Of a DNA stretch of 39,991 nt, positions 7,558 through 15,907 are shown piece by piece. The notes under the pieces are model-generated. The model searched no databases. It worked only from the letters and a program-made list of their open reading frames with translations, and was not told the DNA's origin. The DNA lies in NCBI GenBank assembly GCA_021786375.1, contig JAJYNL010000065.1:5902-45892 (forward strand), given 5' to 3'. Within the stretch, counting starts at the first letter, position 1, and every line of letters begins with the position of its first letter. The position numbers and the translations under genes are program-made. This DNA is from Actinomycetes bacterium (GTDB lineage Bacteria > Actinomycetota > Acidimicrobiia > Acidimicrobiales > Acidimicrobiaceae).

Positions 7558-8115
7558 GTGAGCTCGACCAGGTTGGAGAACTCCGAGAAAATCGATGACG
7601 TGGTGATCGTCCACCCGGTCTCCTTCGGAGACGACCGTGGGCGCTTCACCGAGACCTATCGCCGAGCTTGGTTCGGACTTGGCCGGGAGATGGTGCAGGG
7701 TTCGCGATCCGACAAGCAGGCCGGTTCGCTCGTGGGGCTGCACTACCACCTGCACCAGGCCGACTACTGGTACGTCGTCTCCGGCCGGGCGCATGTGGTA
7801 CTGCATGACCTTAGGGTGGGCTCCGCCACCGAGGGGGCGACGCTCGAGATCGAGCTGGGCGACTCCACCGGGCTTGGACTGTTCATCCCCCCCGGTGTGG
7901 CGCACGGCTTCTGCGCCCTCACCGATATGGTCCTCACCTACCTGGTGGACGGGTACTACAACCCCTCGGACGAGCTTGGCGTCGCCTGGAATGACGCCGA
8001 GGTGGGAGCTTCCTGGCCCATCTCCGACCCGGTGCTCTCCGGTCGCGATCAATCCAACCCGGCCAGGGCGGCCATCGCGGACCACCTGCGGCCTCGCGCC
8101 GTGCTGCGGACCTGA
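7558..8115 (+). CDS. RmlC-like dTDP-4-dehydrorhamnose 3,5-epimerase family cupin
   Basis: 185 aa, GTG 7558 preceded by GGAGGAGA. The family pattern is clear: DDRGRFTETY (25-34), GLHYH with the catalytic-position His62, the cupin strand VVSGRAHVVLHDLRVGS, IPPGVAHGF, and YYNPSDELGVAWND. RmlC isomerises dTDP-4-keto-6-deoxyglucose at C3 and C5 on the way to dTDP-rhamnose. Here the usual LRGLH motif reads LVGLH, replacing an Arg implicated in nucleotide-sugar binding, and no rmlA, rmlB or rmlD gene is nearby. It may therefore be a true RmlC encoded away from its partners or a relative acting on another sugar nucleotide. Tightly spaced after the MBL-fold gene, probably co-transcribed. Confidence 0.85.
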   Translation: MSSTRLENSEKIDDVVIVHPVSFGDDRGRFTETYRRAWFGLGREMVQGSRSDKQAGSLVGLHYHLHQADYWYVVSGRAHVVLHDLRVGSATEGATLEIELGDSTGLGLFIPPGVAHGFCALTDMVLTYLVDGYYNPSDELGVAWNDAEVGASWPISDPVLSGRDQSNPARAAIADHLRPRAVLRT

Positions 8116-8184
8116 CCCCTTGCCCACGGCCCCGGCGCGGTCTAGGATCTCTGTCAGGAAGGTCCGACTTGCGGGGGGTGGATA

Positions 8185-9960
8185 ATGACGGGATCATCGC
8201 CCGCTACCGATGCTGCTGCGCCACTGGCAGCAGTATTCACGCCACCGACTGACGTCGAGCTTGCACGTGAACGCTGGAAGCAGGCTCGTGCACGCAGGCT
8301 CCTGCTGCTCCTCGGGCTTCTTTTCGTGCTGGCCATCTATCGCATCTATCTATACGTGGCCGGGGGCCAGCTTCTCTCCCTCCACCTGCATGTTCCCAGC
8401 TCGCCTTACCTGGTCCCCACCGCCCTGATCGTGGTGCTCCTCCTGCTTGTGGCCGGGCCCGGGCTTTTGCTGGGGCGCTCCCCCCACGTGCGCTTCAACC
8501 CGCAGGACATACCCGTGGGTTTCGACGATGTGAGGGGTCTTGGCCCCGAGCTGGAGGACGTTCGCCGGACGCTCGAGATCTTCGAGTACCGTGACCGCTT
8601 CGAAACGGTACTGGGCGGCCAGGCGCGCAAGGGGGTGCTTTTCGAGGGTCCCCCTGGCACCGGTAAAACGCTGATGGCCAAGGCCATGGCGGCAGAAGCC
8701 GGGGTTCCGTTCCTTTACGCCTCCGCCTCGAGTTTTCAGGCGATGTACTACGGGCAGACCAACCGCAAGATCAGGAGCTTCTTCCGCGCGCTACGTGCGG
8801 CGGCAGTCCGCGAGGGTGGGGCGATCGGCTTTATCGACGAGTTTGACGCTCTTGGCACCGCCCGCTCCAACATGGGGCGGCGGGGATCCGACGGGGTGAC
8901 CGGGGTGGTATCGGAGCTGCTGGTGCAGATGCAGAGCTTCGAGGTGCCCAGCCTTTCGGCGCGCCTCCAGAGGCGCGTGGTCGGGCTCTTCCCCCGCCTC
9001 CAGCCCCTGTGGGTGCGGGTCTATGTGCCCAACATCCTTCTGGTGGCCGCGACCAACCGCGCGGCCGACCTCGACCCGGCGCTGATGCGGCCGGGGCGCT
9101 TCGACCGGATCATCTCCTTCGGGATCCCCTCTCGCGTCGAGCGCGAGGAGCTGGTCGAGTACTTCCTTTCCAGCCGAGCCCATCAGCCCGAGCTGGACCT
9201 GGAGGTCAACCGTGCGCGCATCGCGGTCAAGACAATGGGCTTCACTCCGGCCATGATCGAACGCCTCTTCGACGAGTCATTGGTTCTGGCGGCCAGGGCC
9301 GGCCGCGGCGCGATGTCCTTCGCTGATCTGGAGGAGGCTTTCCTGGCCGTCTCCATCGGCTTGGCACGGCAGGAGCCCTATCCGGCGGACCAGCGGCGCG
9401 CCATCGCCGTGCACGAGGCAGGCCACGCGGTGGTGGCCTGGGCAAGCGGGCACAACCGGGTGGTGGAGATGGTCTCGATCCTGAAGCGTGGCGCCTCGCT
9501 GGGGGCGACTTTGCACGCCTATACCGAGGAGAGTTTCGTCGAGACTCGCTCGGACCTGCATGCGATGGTCCGCATCGCCTTCGCGGGCATGGTCGCCGAA
9601 GAGGTGATCCTGGGCGAGGCGAGCTCCGGTGGCGCGGCCGACCTGGTTTCCGCGACCCAGGTGGGCGCCCGCTGCGTCGGCCTTTACGGCCTGGAGGGCA
9701 TGCACCTTTCCATGGATGCCATCGGCGGGGTGGGTGGCGACGAGACGGCACGGGTGATGTCCGACAAGCGCGGTCGGGAGTTGCTGGAGAACCTGCTGAA
9801 CGGGCTCTATTCGGAGACAGCCTCACTGGTGAGAATGCACCGATCCCTCGTCGAGGAGCTCGCCTCGACGCTGGAGGCGCGAGAGGAGCTGACGCGCCAC
9901 GAACTGGAGGAGATCTTCGCGGCCTACGGCGCGGGAATACTCGACCTGCGCGACCGCTGA
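8185..9960 (+). CDS. FtsH-like membrane AAA+ zinc metalloprotease (M41)
   Basis: 591 aa, ATG 8185 after GGGGGGTGG. Two N-terminal membrane helices (about residues 34-58 and 72-95) are joined by a short loop. The AAA+ module has Walker A GPPGTGKT at 155-162, a pore loop MYYGQT, Walker B FIDEFDALG, and the second region of homology ATNRAADLDPALMRPGRFDR. The M41 peptidase domain has HEAGH at 410-414 and the third zinc ligand candidate Asp486 in GGAADLVSAT. FtsH degrades unstable membrane and regulatory proteins. Compared with FtsH the periplasmic domain is almost absent, and about 28 extra residues (254-282, Arg/Leu rich) sit between the QSFE segment and the ATNR motif. It is therefore a divergent paralogue rather than the housekeeping FtsH. 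All catalytic residues seem present. Confidence 0.9.
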   Translation: MTGSSPATDAAAPLAAVFTPPTDVELARERWKQARARRLLLLLGLLFVLAIYRIYLYVAGGQLLSLHLHVPSSPYLVPTALIVVLLLLVAGPGLLLGRSPHVRFNPQDIPVGFDDVRGLGPELEDVRRTLEIFEYRDRFETVLGGQARKGVLFEGPPGTGKTLMAKAMAAEAGVPFLYASASSFQAMYYGQTNRKIRSFFRALRAAAVREGGAIGFIDEFDALGTARSNMGRRGSDGVTGVVSELLVQMQSFEVPSLSARLQRRVVGLFPRLQPLWVRVYVPNILLVAATNRAADLDPALMRPGRFDRIISFGIPSRVEREELVEYFLSSRAHQPELDLEVNRARIAVKTMGFTPAMIERLFDESLVLAARAGRGAMSFADLEEAFLAVSIGLARQEPYPADQRRAIAVHEAGHAVVAWASGHNRVVEMVSILKRGASLGATLHAYTEESFVETRSDLHAMVRIAFAGMVAEEVILGEASSGGAADLVSATQVGARCVGLYGLEGMHLSMDAIGGVGGDETARVMSDKRGRELLENLLNGLYSETASLVRMHRSLVEELASTLEAREELTRHELEEIFAAYGAGILDLRDR

Positions 9961-10065
9961 TCCAGGTAGCGATGGGGGCCAGGAGCCAAACCCGGCCCGG
10001 CTTGTAGCATCGAATGGTGTTGGTGGCCGACTCGATGCTCGTCGGCCGCCGGTGAGGAGCCGTAC

Positions 10066-11397
10066 TTGAAACTTCTGGTCGTGATCCTCGTGGGCGTGGG
10101 GATCGCCGGCCTATTGATCAGTTGGCTGGCAACTACCTACTCGAGGGAGCGCCGCTCGATCGAGCGCTACAGCCAGGCGATGGGTGTTATCCAGAAGGTC
10201 TCTGAGGAGGCCGGCGAGGCGGAGGCGCCCATTCACCACGCGGCGGCAAAGCCCCACATCAAGGTGGTTGGGGGCGCGAAGCCGCTGGAGCCGCCCCCCC
10301 AGAGCAGCTTTCCACATTCAATGCCGCCTTCCGATATCGCCAGGGCGCTGGCCGAGCAGGCCATGCACCCGCGCGGAGCCGAACCGATCGATCTCGAGCA
10401 CCCGCTGGTGGATTCGCCTGCCCCCGAGCCTCCCCGCCACAGCAACGTGCCGCGCTATATGCCACCGGCCGAGATCGCCAGGGCGCTGGCCGAGCAGGCC
10501 ATGCACCCGCGCGGAGCCGAACCGATCGATCTCGAGCACCCGCTGGTGGAATCGCCTGCCCCCGCTCAGGCCATGCACCCGCGCGGAGCCGAACCGATCG
10601 ATCTCGAGCACCCGCTGGTGGATTCGCCTGCCCCCGAGAGCAGGTTTCCACATTCAATTCCGCCTTCCGATATCGCCGGGCCCCTCGCTGAAGAGGCCTC
10701 CCAGCCACCCACACTCGAGATGCCGCGGGTTGGGGCCGGCGTTACCGATGCGCCGCAGCCGAAGGCCGATGCGTCTGCACGGTCCCAGCACTCACCGATG
10801 GTGTTCGACGAGCGTGCGGGGATGGTGGCCGGGGAGGAGGAGACGGCTTCCTGGCGGTCGGCTTCCGGTGCGAACCTTCGCCTGCAGCCGAGGCTGGGAC
10901 GCTTTGCGGGGGTCGCCGCCGCGATAATCGTGGTGGCGCTGCTCGGGTACTTCGCTGTAGGCAAGCTCTCGGGCAAGCAGGCGCGCTCGACGACGGCCAC
11001 GACCGCACCTCCCAGAGCTTCCGCCGCCACGACGACCGCACCTCCCAGGGCCTCCACCACGACCACCACCAGTACCAGTACCACAGCGGTTCCGAGTGTG
11101 GTGCTTCCAGTCTCGTCGACCGCGGGCGCGTCCACCTTCCGTGCCCCGAGCGGCACCTACACCGTGGTGGTCTCGGCGACTGCACCGTGCTGGGTGGCGC
11201 AGTCCACCACAGTGGGGGGAACCATAAGCTGGGATGCGGTGTTGCAGGCCGGACAGAGCCACACCTTCTCGGTCTCGGGCGACATGGTCCTGCGTTCGGG
11301 TGCCTCGACCTTTATGAACGTCACTCTCAACGGAGTGCCGGTCAAGTACAACTCGCCACCGGGCGCCTACGACCTGATCTTCTCCACCAACGCCTAG
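10066..11397 (+). CDS. Two-pass membrane protein with tandem repeats and a RodZ-type DUF4115 C-terminal domain
   Basis: 443 aa from TTG 10066, preceded by GGTGAGGA. A membrane helix at 3-22 is followed by a charged coiled-type segment (SRERRSIERYSQAMGVIQKV), a long proline- and acid-rich region carrying three nearly identical 24-residue repeats (98-121, 144-167, 168-191), a second helix (about 281-303), a Thr/Ala-rich linker, and a compact beta domain from about 350. That last part (APCWVAQST... LQAGQSHTFSVSGDMVLRSGA... VTLNGVPV) matches the DUF4115 fold that ends RodZ, which in actinobacteria is extracytoplasmic. Unlike RodZ there is no N-terminal helix-turn-helix domain, so a role in cell shape is speculative. 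Its TAG stop overlaps the stop of the convergent oligopeptidase gene. Confidence 0.75.
   Translation: MKLLVVILVGVGIAGLLISWLATTYSRERRSIERYSQAMGVIQKVSEEAGEAEAPIHHAAAKPHIKVVGGAKPLEPPPQSSFPHSMPPSDIARALAEQAMHPRGAEPIDLEHPLVDSPAPEPPRHSNVPRYMPPAEIARALAEQAMHPRGAEPIDLEHPLVESPAPAQAMHPRGAEPIDLEHPLVDSPAPESRFPHSIPPSDIAGPLAEEASQPPTLEMPRVGAGVTDAPQPKADASARSQHSPMVFDERAGMVAGEEETASWRSASGANLRLQPRLGRFAGVAAAIIVVALLGYFAVGKLSGKQARSTTATTAPPRASAATTTAPPRASTTTTTSTSTTAVPSVVLPVSSTAGASTFRAPSGTYTVVVSATAPCWVAQSTTVGGTISWDAVLQAGQSHTFSVSGDMVLRSGASTFMNVTLNGVPVKYNSPPGAYDLIFSTNA
10357..10638 (+). repeat. Three copies of a 72-bp intragenic repeat
   Basis: Copy 1 is at 10357-10428, copy 2 at 10495-10566 and copy 3 at 10567-10638. 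Copies 1 and 3 are identical over all 72 bases; copy 2 differs at three bases near its end. Copies 2 and 3 are directly tandem. The homology of copies 1 and 2 also extends about 21 bp upstream (10336 and 10474). A second diverged repeat pair flanks the array (TTTCCACATTCAAT near 10308 and 10644). All spacings are multiples of three, so the frame is kept. Absence of silent changes implies recent duplication or gene conversion. Confidence 0.95.
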
Positions 11398-13466
11398 GCG
11401 GCGTCCTCCATGGCGCTGGCCACCAGGAACGCATAGAGGCGGGAGACGGTCTCCCACTCGTTGAAGCGGCCCGAGGAACCGAAGTGCCCGGCTCCCTCCT
11501 CGACCCAGAGCACCACTCGCGCCTCGCTAGTCTGGGCGCGCAACTTGGCGACCCACTTGAGGGGCTCGAAGAAGGAGACCCGCGGATCGTTCAAGCCGGT
11601 TGATGCGAGTATCGGGGGATACTGGACTCCGGGCCGGATGTTGTCATATGGCGACCAGGAGGCCATCTCCTGGTAGATCTCCCAGTCGTCCAAGGGGTTT
11701 CCCCACTCCTCCCACTCGCCAACCGTGAGAGGAAGCGTGGGGTCGGAGATGGTGGTGAGGCAATCGACAAAGGGCACCTCGGCGACGACTGCCCCGAAGA
11801 GGTCGGGACGCTGGTTGAGCGCCACAGCCACCAGCATTCCTCCGGCGCTACCGCCCCAGGAGAAGACCTTGCCTACCGAGGTCCAGCCAAGCTCGCACAA
11901 GGCGACTGCAGCGTCGACGAAGTCGTTGAAGGTGTTGTGCTTGCGTGTCAGCTTGCCGTGCAGGTACCACTGCCTGCCCATCTCGCCTCCGCCCCGCACG
12001 TGTGCGATGGCGAAGACGAAGCCACGATCGATGAGCGAGAGGCGCAGCGAGGAGAAGCCGGGGTCGGTGGAGCTCTCGTAGGAACCGTAGCCGTAGAGCA
12101 GGAGCGGATTGGATCCGTCCAGGACCACACCCTTGCGGGCCATGATGGACACCGGCACCTTGGTGCCGTCCCTCGCGGTGACGAACTCGGTGGTGCTCAC
12201 ATAGTTCTCGGGGTCGAAGCCCCCTTTCACCACCGCGTCCTTCAGGACGCGAACCTCGCCGGTGGCGAAGTCGATCTCGCGGATGGAGCGCGGGGTGCGC
12301 ATGGAGGTGTAGCTGTAGCGTACCGAGCCGGCGTCCATGCGAGGATTGGGGCCCAGGTCCAGGGTGGAGGCCTCGGTGTCGAAGGGGACCATGTATCCGC
12401 CCCCGCCGTTCCGGTCGACCAGTCTGATGCGTTGGAAGCCGCCGGTGCGCTGCTCGATCGCCACGAAGGTGTCGAATACCTCGAAGGACTCGATCTTGAT
12501 GGCGGGGTCGTAAGGGACGAAGTCTGCGCCCGCATCAAGGCGCGGCTCGCTGCGGGAGGTGAGGGAGATGCGGAAGTTCTCGGCCATGTAGTTGGAGAGG
12601 ACGAAGACATCCTCGCCGATGGGTTCGGCCGAGTATTCGAGCCCCTCGGTGCGCTCTATGAACACCTCCAGCTCGGAGCCAGGGTCGACGAGGTCGAGGA
12701 AGGCAACCTCGGAGGAGGTGGTGGAATGGGACTCCACCACCAGGGTGCGGTCGTCCTTGGATTTGGAGATGCCCACTGTGAACGCCTCGTCGTCCTCCTG
12801 GTAAAGGGGTTCCTCACCGTTGCGGCCCGCGGCCAGGTCGTAGCACCAGACCCGCCATGGGCGCATGGCGTCGTCCGCCTCCACCCAGAAGAGCCGCGTG
12901 GCCTCGGCGTCGAGCTCCAGTCCGTATGTGGCCCGCTCCAGTGGGATCTCGCGCGTCTCGCCGGTGCGCAGATCGAGCAGGTAGACACGGAAGAGCTCTG
13001 AGCCGTCGGTGTCGATTGCATAGGCCAGGATCTCCTCGTCGTCGCTCATTGAGGAGGAGCCGAGCGCGAAGTACTCATAGCCTTGGGCGAGTTCGTTCTC
13101 GTCGAGTATCACCTGGTGCTCGCCACCCTCCAGGTAGCGCAGGTGCTGCTCATACTGGGAATCCTCGGTGGTGGCGGAGTAGTACCAGTACTTCTTGTGC
13201 CTCTGGGGGACGGAGGAGTCCGCCAGCTGGATACGGGAGATGAACTCGTTGTAGATGCGGCTGCGCAGGCCCTCGAGCTCACCCAACACCGCTTTGGCGT
13301 AGGCGCTCTCGGCCTGGATGTCGGCGGTGATATCCGGGTCGGAGATGTCGCGCATCCAGTAATAATCGTCGACCCGCTCCCCGCCGAGGCCCATCAGGAC
13401 CGCGGGCGCGCGCTTGGGGGCAGGGGGGAGGGGGTGCTTCTTGAAGGCTTCGTCTATGGCTGGCAC
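11394..13466 (-). CDS. ptrB: Prolyl-oligopeptidase-family serine peptidase (oligopeptidase B, S9A)
   Basis: 690 aa, ATG at 13466. The N-terminal part ([10 protein letters not shown] motif, then to about 400) is the seven-bladed propeller that excludes large substrates. The C-terminal alpha/beta hydrolase domain has the nucleophile in GGSAGG (Ser540), Asp627 in LNDPRV and His661 in GAGHFG. The family cleaves short peptides, oligopeptidase B after basic residues, in the cytoplasm; no signal peptide is present. The length fits oligopeptidase B. It is alone on the minus strand, converging on the repeat-protein gene with the shared four bases CTAG (11394-11397) forming both stop codons. The start codon has no obvious ribosome-binding site. 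The exact cleavage preference cannot be read, so prolyl endopeptidase is the alternative. Confidence 0.92.
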   Translation of the reverse strand: MPAIDEAFKKHPLPPAPKRAPAVLMGLGGERVDDYYWMRDISDPDITADIQAESAYAKAVLGELEGLRSRIYNEFISRIQLADSSVPQRHKKYWYYSATTEDSQYEQHLRYLEGGEHQVILDENELAQGYEYFALGSSSMSDDEEILAYAIDTDGSELFRVYLLDLRTGETREIPLERATYGLELDAEATRLFWVEADDAMRPWRVWCYDLAAGRNGEEPLYQEDDEAFTVGISKSKDDRTLVVESHSTTSSEVAFLDLVDPGSELEVFIERTEGLEYSAEPIGEDVFVLSNYMAENFRISLTSRSEPRLDAGADFVPYDPAIKIESFEVFDTFVAIEQRTGGFQRIRLVDRNGGGGYMVPFDTEASTLDLGPNPRMDAGSVRYSYTSMRTPRSIREIDFATGEVRVLKDAVVKGGFDPENYVSTTEFVTARDGTKVPVSIMARKGVVLDGSNPLLLYGYGSYESSTDPGFSSLRLSLIDRGFVFAIAHVRGGGEMGRQWYLHGKLTRKHNTFNDFVDAAVALCELGWTSVGKVFSWGGSAGGMLVAVALNQRPDLFGAVVAEVPFVDCLTTISDPTLPLTVGEWEEWGNPLDDWEIYQEMASWSPYDNIRPGVQYPPILASTGLNDPRVSFFEPLKWVAKLRAQTSEARVVLWVEEGAGHFGSSGRFNEWETVSRLYAFLVASAMEDAA

Positions 13467-13585
13467 GTAATCGACACTAGGGCCCCCGGGCGGCTAACGC
13501 CCCGCCCCCGGGCGGCCTGCAGCAGCGATGAGCTGGCGCTTCGGCCCAACCGGCTCGGATCATGCCGGCAAATTTCTTACTACGT

Positions 13586-13603
13586 GGATAGGAGAAATTA
13601 TCC
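13586..13603. promoter_or_regulatory. Small inverted repeat upstream of sufB
   Basis: GGATA (13586-13590), eight bases, TATCC (13599-13603), about 80 bp before the sufB start. It could be an operator for a SufR- or Rrf2-type regulator, but it does not match a consensus known to me, and arms of five bases arise easily by chance. Confidence 0.2.
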
Positions 13604-13682
13604 CGGAGGGGCTAGTCTGGAAGAAAGCGACGTGCGCCAGGTGCAGGTCTTGGCGCCGGAGATGATCTTTTTGCGAGGCACA

Positions 13683-15083
13683 ATGAGCACCGTCGACCTG
13701 AATCTCGGTAAGTACAAGCTCGGCTGGTCGGATCGCGAGGACTATGTCTTCAAGCCGAAGAAGGGCCTGAACACCGAGATCGTCAAAGAGATGACCTGGA
13801 TGAAGAACGAGCCGGAGTGGATGGCCAAGTTCCGGCTGCGGGCGTTGGCGAACTTCGAAAGGAAGCCGATGCTCCCGTGGTTCGCGGTCAACATGCCCGA
13901 CATCGACTTCGATGACATCTACTACTACATCAAGCCCATCGACAAGCAGGTCAGTTCGTGGGACCAGCTGCCCGAGTCGGTTAAGCGTACCTATGAGAAG
14001 CTGGGTATCCCCGAGGCCGAGCGCAAGTACCTGGCCGGAGTAACCGCCCAGTATGAGTCCGAGGTGGTCTATCACCGCAACCGGGAGGACCTCGCGGCCC
14101 AGGGAGTGATCTTCTGCGACATGGACACTGCGGTACGTGAGCACTCGGACCTGGTGAGGCAGTACTTCGGCACAGTCATTCCCCCCAACGACAACAAGTT
14201 CGCCGCTCTTAACTCGGCGGTTTGGTCGGGCGGCTCCTTCATCTACGTGCCGCCGGGCGTGCACGTTGGGATGCCCCTACAGGCGTATTTCCGCATCAAC
14301 GCGGAAAACATGGGCCAGTTCGAGCGCACCCTCATCATCGCCGACGAGGGCGCAAGCGTCCACTACATCGAGGGCTGCTCGGCACCGGTCTACACGACTG
14401 ACTCGCTGCACTCCGCGGTGGTGGAGCTCGTGGCCAAGGCCGGCGCCCGCATCACCTACACGACCATCCAGAACTGGTCCAACAATGTCTACAACCTGGT
14501 TACCAAGCGCGCCATGGCCTATGAGGAGGCGCGCGTCGAGTGGATCGACGGGAACATCGGCTCCAAGCTGACCATGAAGTACCCCTCCGTCTACCTGATG
14601 GGCCCGAAGGCCACCGGCGAGGTGCTCTCCGTCGCCTACGCCGGCGAGGGGCAACACCAGGACGCCGGTGCCAAGATGGTCCACGTGGCCCCTGAGACCT
14701 CATCGACCATCATCTCCAAGTCGATCTCCAAGGACGGTGGTAAGACCACCTACCGGGGCCTGGTCCACGTGGACGAGGGTGCGGTCGGCTCAAGGAGCTT
14801 CGTGCGCTGTGATGCCCTTCTGCTCGACGACTACTCGATCTCCGAGACCAAGCCCTACATGGAGGTCGCCGAGCAGAAGGCGCAGATCGGCCACGAGGCC
14901 ACCGTCTCCAAGATCGGCGAGGACCAGCTCTTCTACCTGATGAGCCGGGGCTTGTCGGAGTCCGCCGCCATGAGCATGATCGTCAACGGCTTTATCGAGC
15001 CGGTGACCAGGACCCTGCCCATGGAGTACGCGGTGGAGTGGAGCCGCCTGATCGAACTGCAGATGGACGGCTCGATCGGCTGA
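13683..15083 (+). CDS. sufB: SufB, Fe-S cluster assembly scaffold subunit
   Basis: 466 aa from ATG 13683. The frame is open further upstream, but the sequence before this point is antisense to the oligopeptidase gene. The protein has the SufB core: [21 protein letters not shown], the beta-helix region with [12 protein letters not shown] and HYIEGCSAP, and the C-terminal [17 protein letters not shown] (Cys376, equivalent to the cluster-assembling Cys of SufB) with GHEATVSKI following. SufB pairs with SufD and two SufC ATPases to build Fe-S clusters from SufS/SufU sulfur. In actinobacteria sufB is usually directly followed by sufD; here sufD lies 6.4 kb away with six genes between. A GAGG element precedes the start. 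Its 3' end converges on the next minus-strand gene nine bases away. Confidence 0.97.
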   Translation: MSTVDLNLGKYKLGWSDREDYVFKPKKGLNTEIVKEMTWMKNEPEWMAKFRLRALANFERKPMLPWFAVNMPDIDFDDIYYYIKPIDKQVSSWDQLPESVKRTYEKLGIPEAERKYLAGVTAQYESEVVYHRNREDLAAQGVIFCDMDTAVREHSDLVRQYFGTVIPPNDNKFAALNSAVWSGGSFIYVPPGVHVGMPLQAYFRINAENMGQFERTLIIADEGASVHYIEGCSAPVYTTDSLHSAVVELVAKAGARITYTTIQNWSNNVYNLVTKRAMAYEEARVEWIDGNIGSKLTMKYPSVYLMGPKATGEVLSVAYAGEGQHQDAGAKMVHVAPETSSTIISKSISKDGGKTTYRGLVHVDEGAVGSRSFVRCDALLLDDYSISETKPYMEVAEQKAQIGHEATVSKIGEDQLFYLMSRGLSESAAMSMIVNGFIEPVTRTLPMEYAVEWSRLIELQMDGSIG

Positions 15084-15092
15084 TACCCGGAC

Positions 15093-15830
15093 CTAGATGG
15101 AGACCTCGGCGCGCCAGCGCTGGGCCAGTTCGGTCCGGCCGTGGACCTCGAGTTCCTGGTCCGGCACCCGGTTCCAAACCCAGCCGTAAATGGCGCTGGC
15201 GCTACCGCGCATGGCCAGATCCGCCTTGGCATGCCCGGGCCGCGGGCTGAACGACTCGGGGGCGAAGTCCACCAGCCACTCGCAGGCTTCGATGTCGGTG
15301 GCGTGCAGGTGCAGGCTCCAGCTTTCGCCCGTAGTCGACTTGCGCGCGCCCGGCCGCGCCTGGACCAGGGTGAAAAACTCATCGATACCGTCGCGGGCAA
15401 AGGCGGGGTCGAAGAAGGCGTCAAAATCAATCGGGCCAGCCGCCAGCCCGGCGTCCAAGGCGTGGATCGCGGTCTCGTGTGCCATGCGTCTGACCAGGAA
15501 GCTCACCGTCTGATTGCGCCCGGTCCAATTCCAGGCCGGGTATTCGTCGGGCAGTTCCTCGATTACCTCGCGCAGCGAGGAGAAGGCCTGGATGAGCAGG
15601 GCAGTGGCGTGCTCGGGATCGGACGGAGTGAATTCGAACTCCGGGTCGCGGTCGATCCCGACGCGCCTTTCGGCGCGCTCGTAGACCCGCCGCAAGTGGT
15701 CGAGCAGCTGGTGGCCGTCCCAGTCGCCGCAAGTGGTCACGGGAGTCTCCAGGATGGAGGCGCCCAGCGCGAAGAGGACCGAAGCGTTGCGCTCCCACTC
15801 CTGCAGATAGATCGCCCTTGAAAGTGTCAC
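15093..15830 (-). CDS. Mycothiol-dependent maleylpyruvate isomerase-family protein
   Basis: 245 aa, GTG at 15830 with GGAAAGGA upstream. The N-terminal DinB/MDMPI four-helix domain contains the TCGDWDGHQLLDHLRRV and VRRMAHETAIHALDA segments whose His and Glu residues bind metal in mycothiol maleylpyruvate isomerase. The C-terminal part (LHLHATD, ADLAMRGSASAIYGWVWNR) is the smaller SCP2-like domain of the same family. Such proteins use mycothiol as a thiol cofactor in isomerisation or detoxification and occur mostly in Actinomycetota, which supports the taxonomic guess. The actual substrate is unknown. It sits downstream of the histidine kinase gene on the same strand (77-bp gap) and could be the last gene of that operon. 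Confidence 0.85.
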   Translation of the reverse strand: MTLSRAIYLQEWERNASVLFALGASILETPVTTCGDWDGHQLLDHLRRVYERAERRVGIDRDPEFEFTPSDPEHATALLIQAFSSLREVIEELPDEYPAWNWTGRNQTVSFLVRRMAHETAIHALDAGLAAGPIDFDAFFDPAFARDGIDEFFTLVQARPGARKSTTGESWSLHLHATDIEACEWLVDFAPESFSPRPGHAKADLAMRGSASAIYGWVWNRVPDQELEVHGRTELAQRWRAEVSI

Positions 15831-15907
15831 GTCCGTCCTTTCCGACGCTGCGGGTTGGTTCGGCGCCGACGGCGCCTGCGAGGTGATGATACCACCGCTT
15901 GCCCGGC

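Noticed and set aside
11937-13001. 354-codon plus-strand frame antisense to the oligopeptidase gene
   Set aside because: Mirror of the real gene; sequence is Val/Gly/Asp-rich without domains.
13511-13660. Short plus-strand ORF upstream of sufB
   Set aside because: Weak codon bias and no ribosome site; the region looks like a promoter region.
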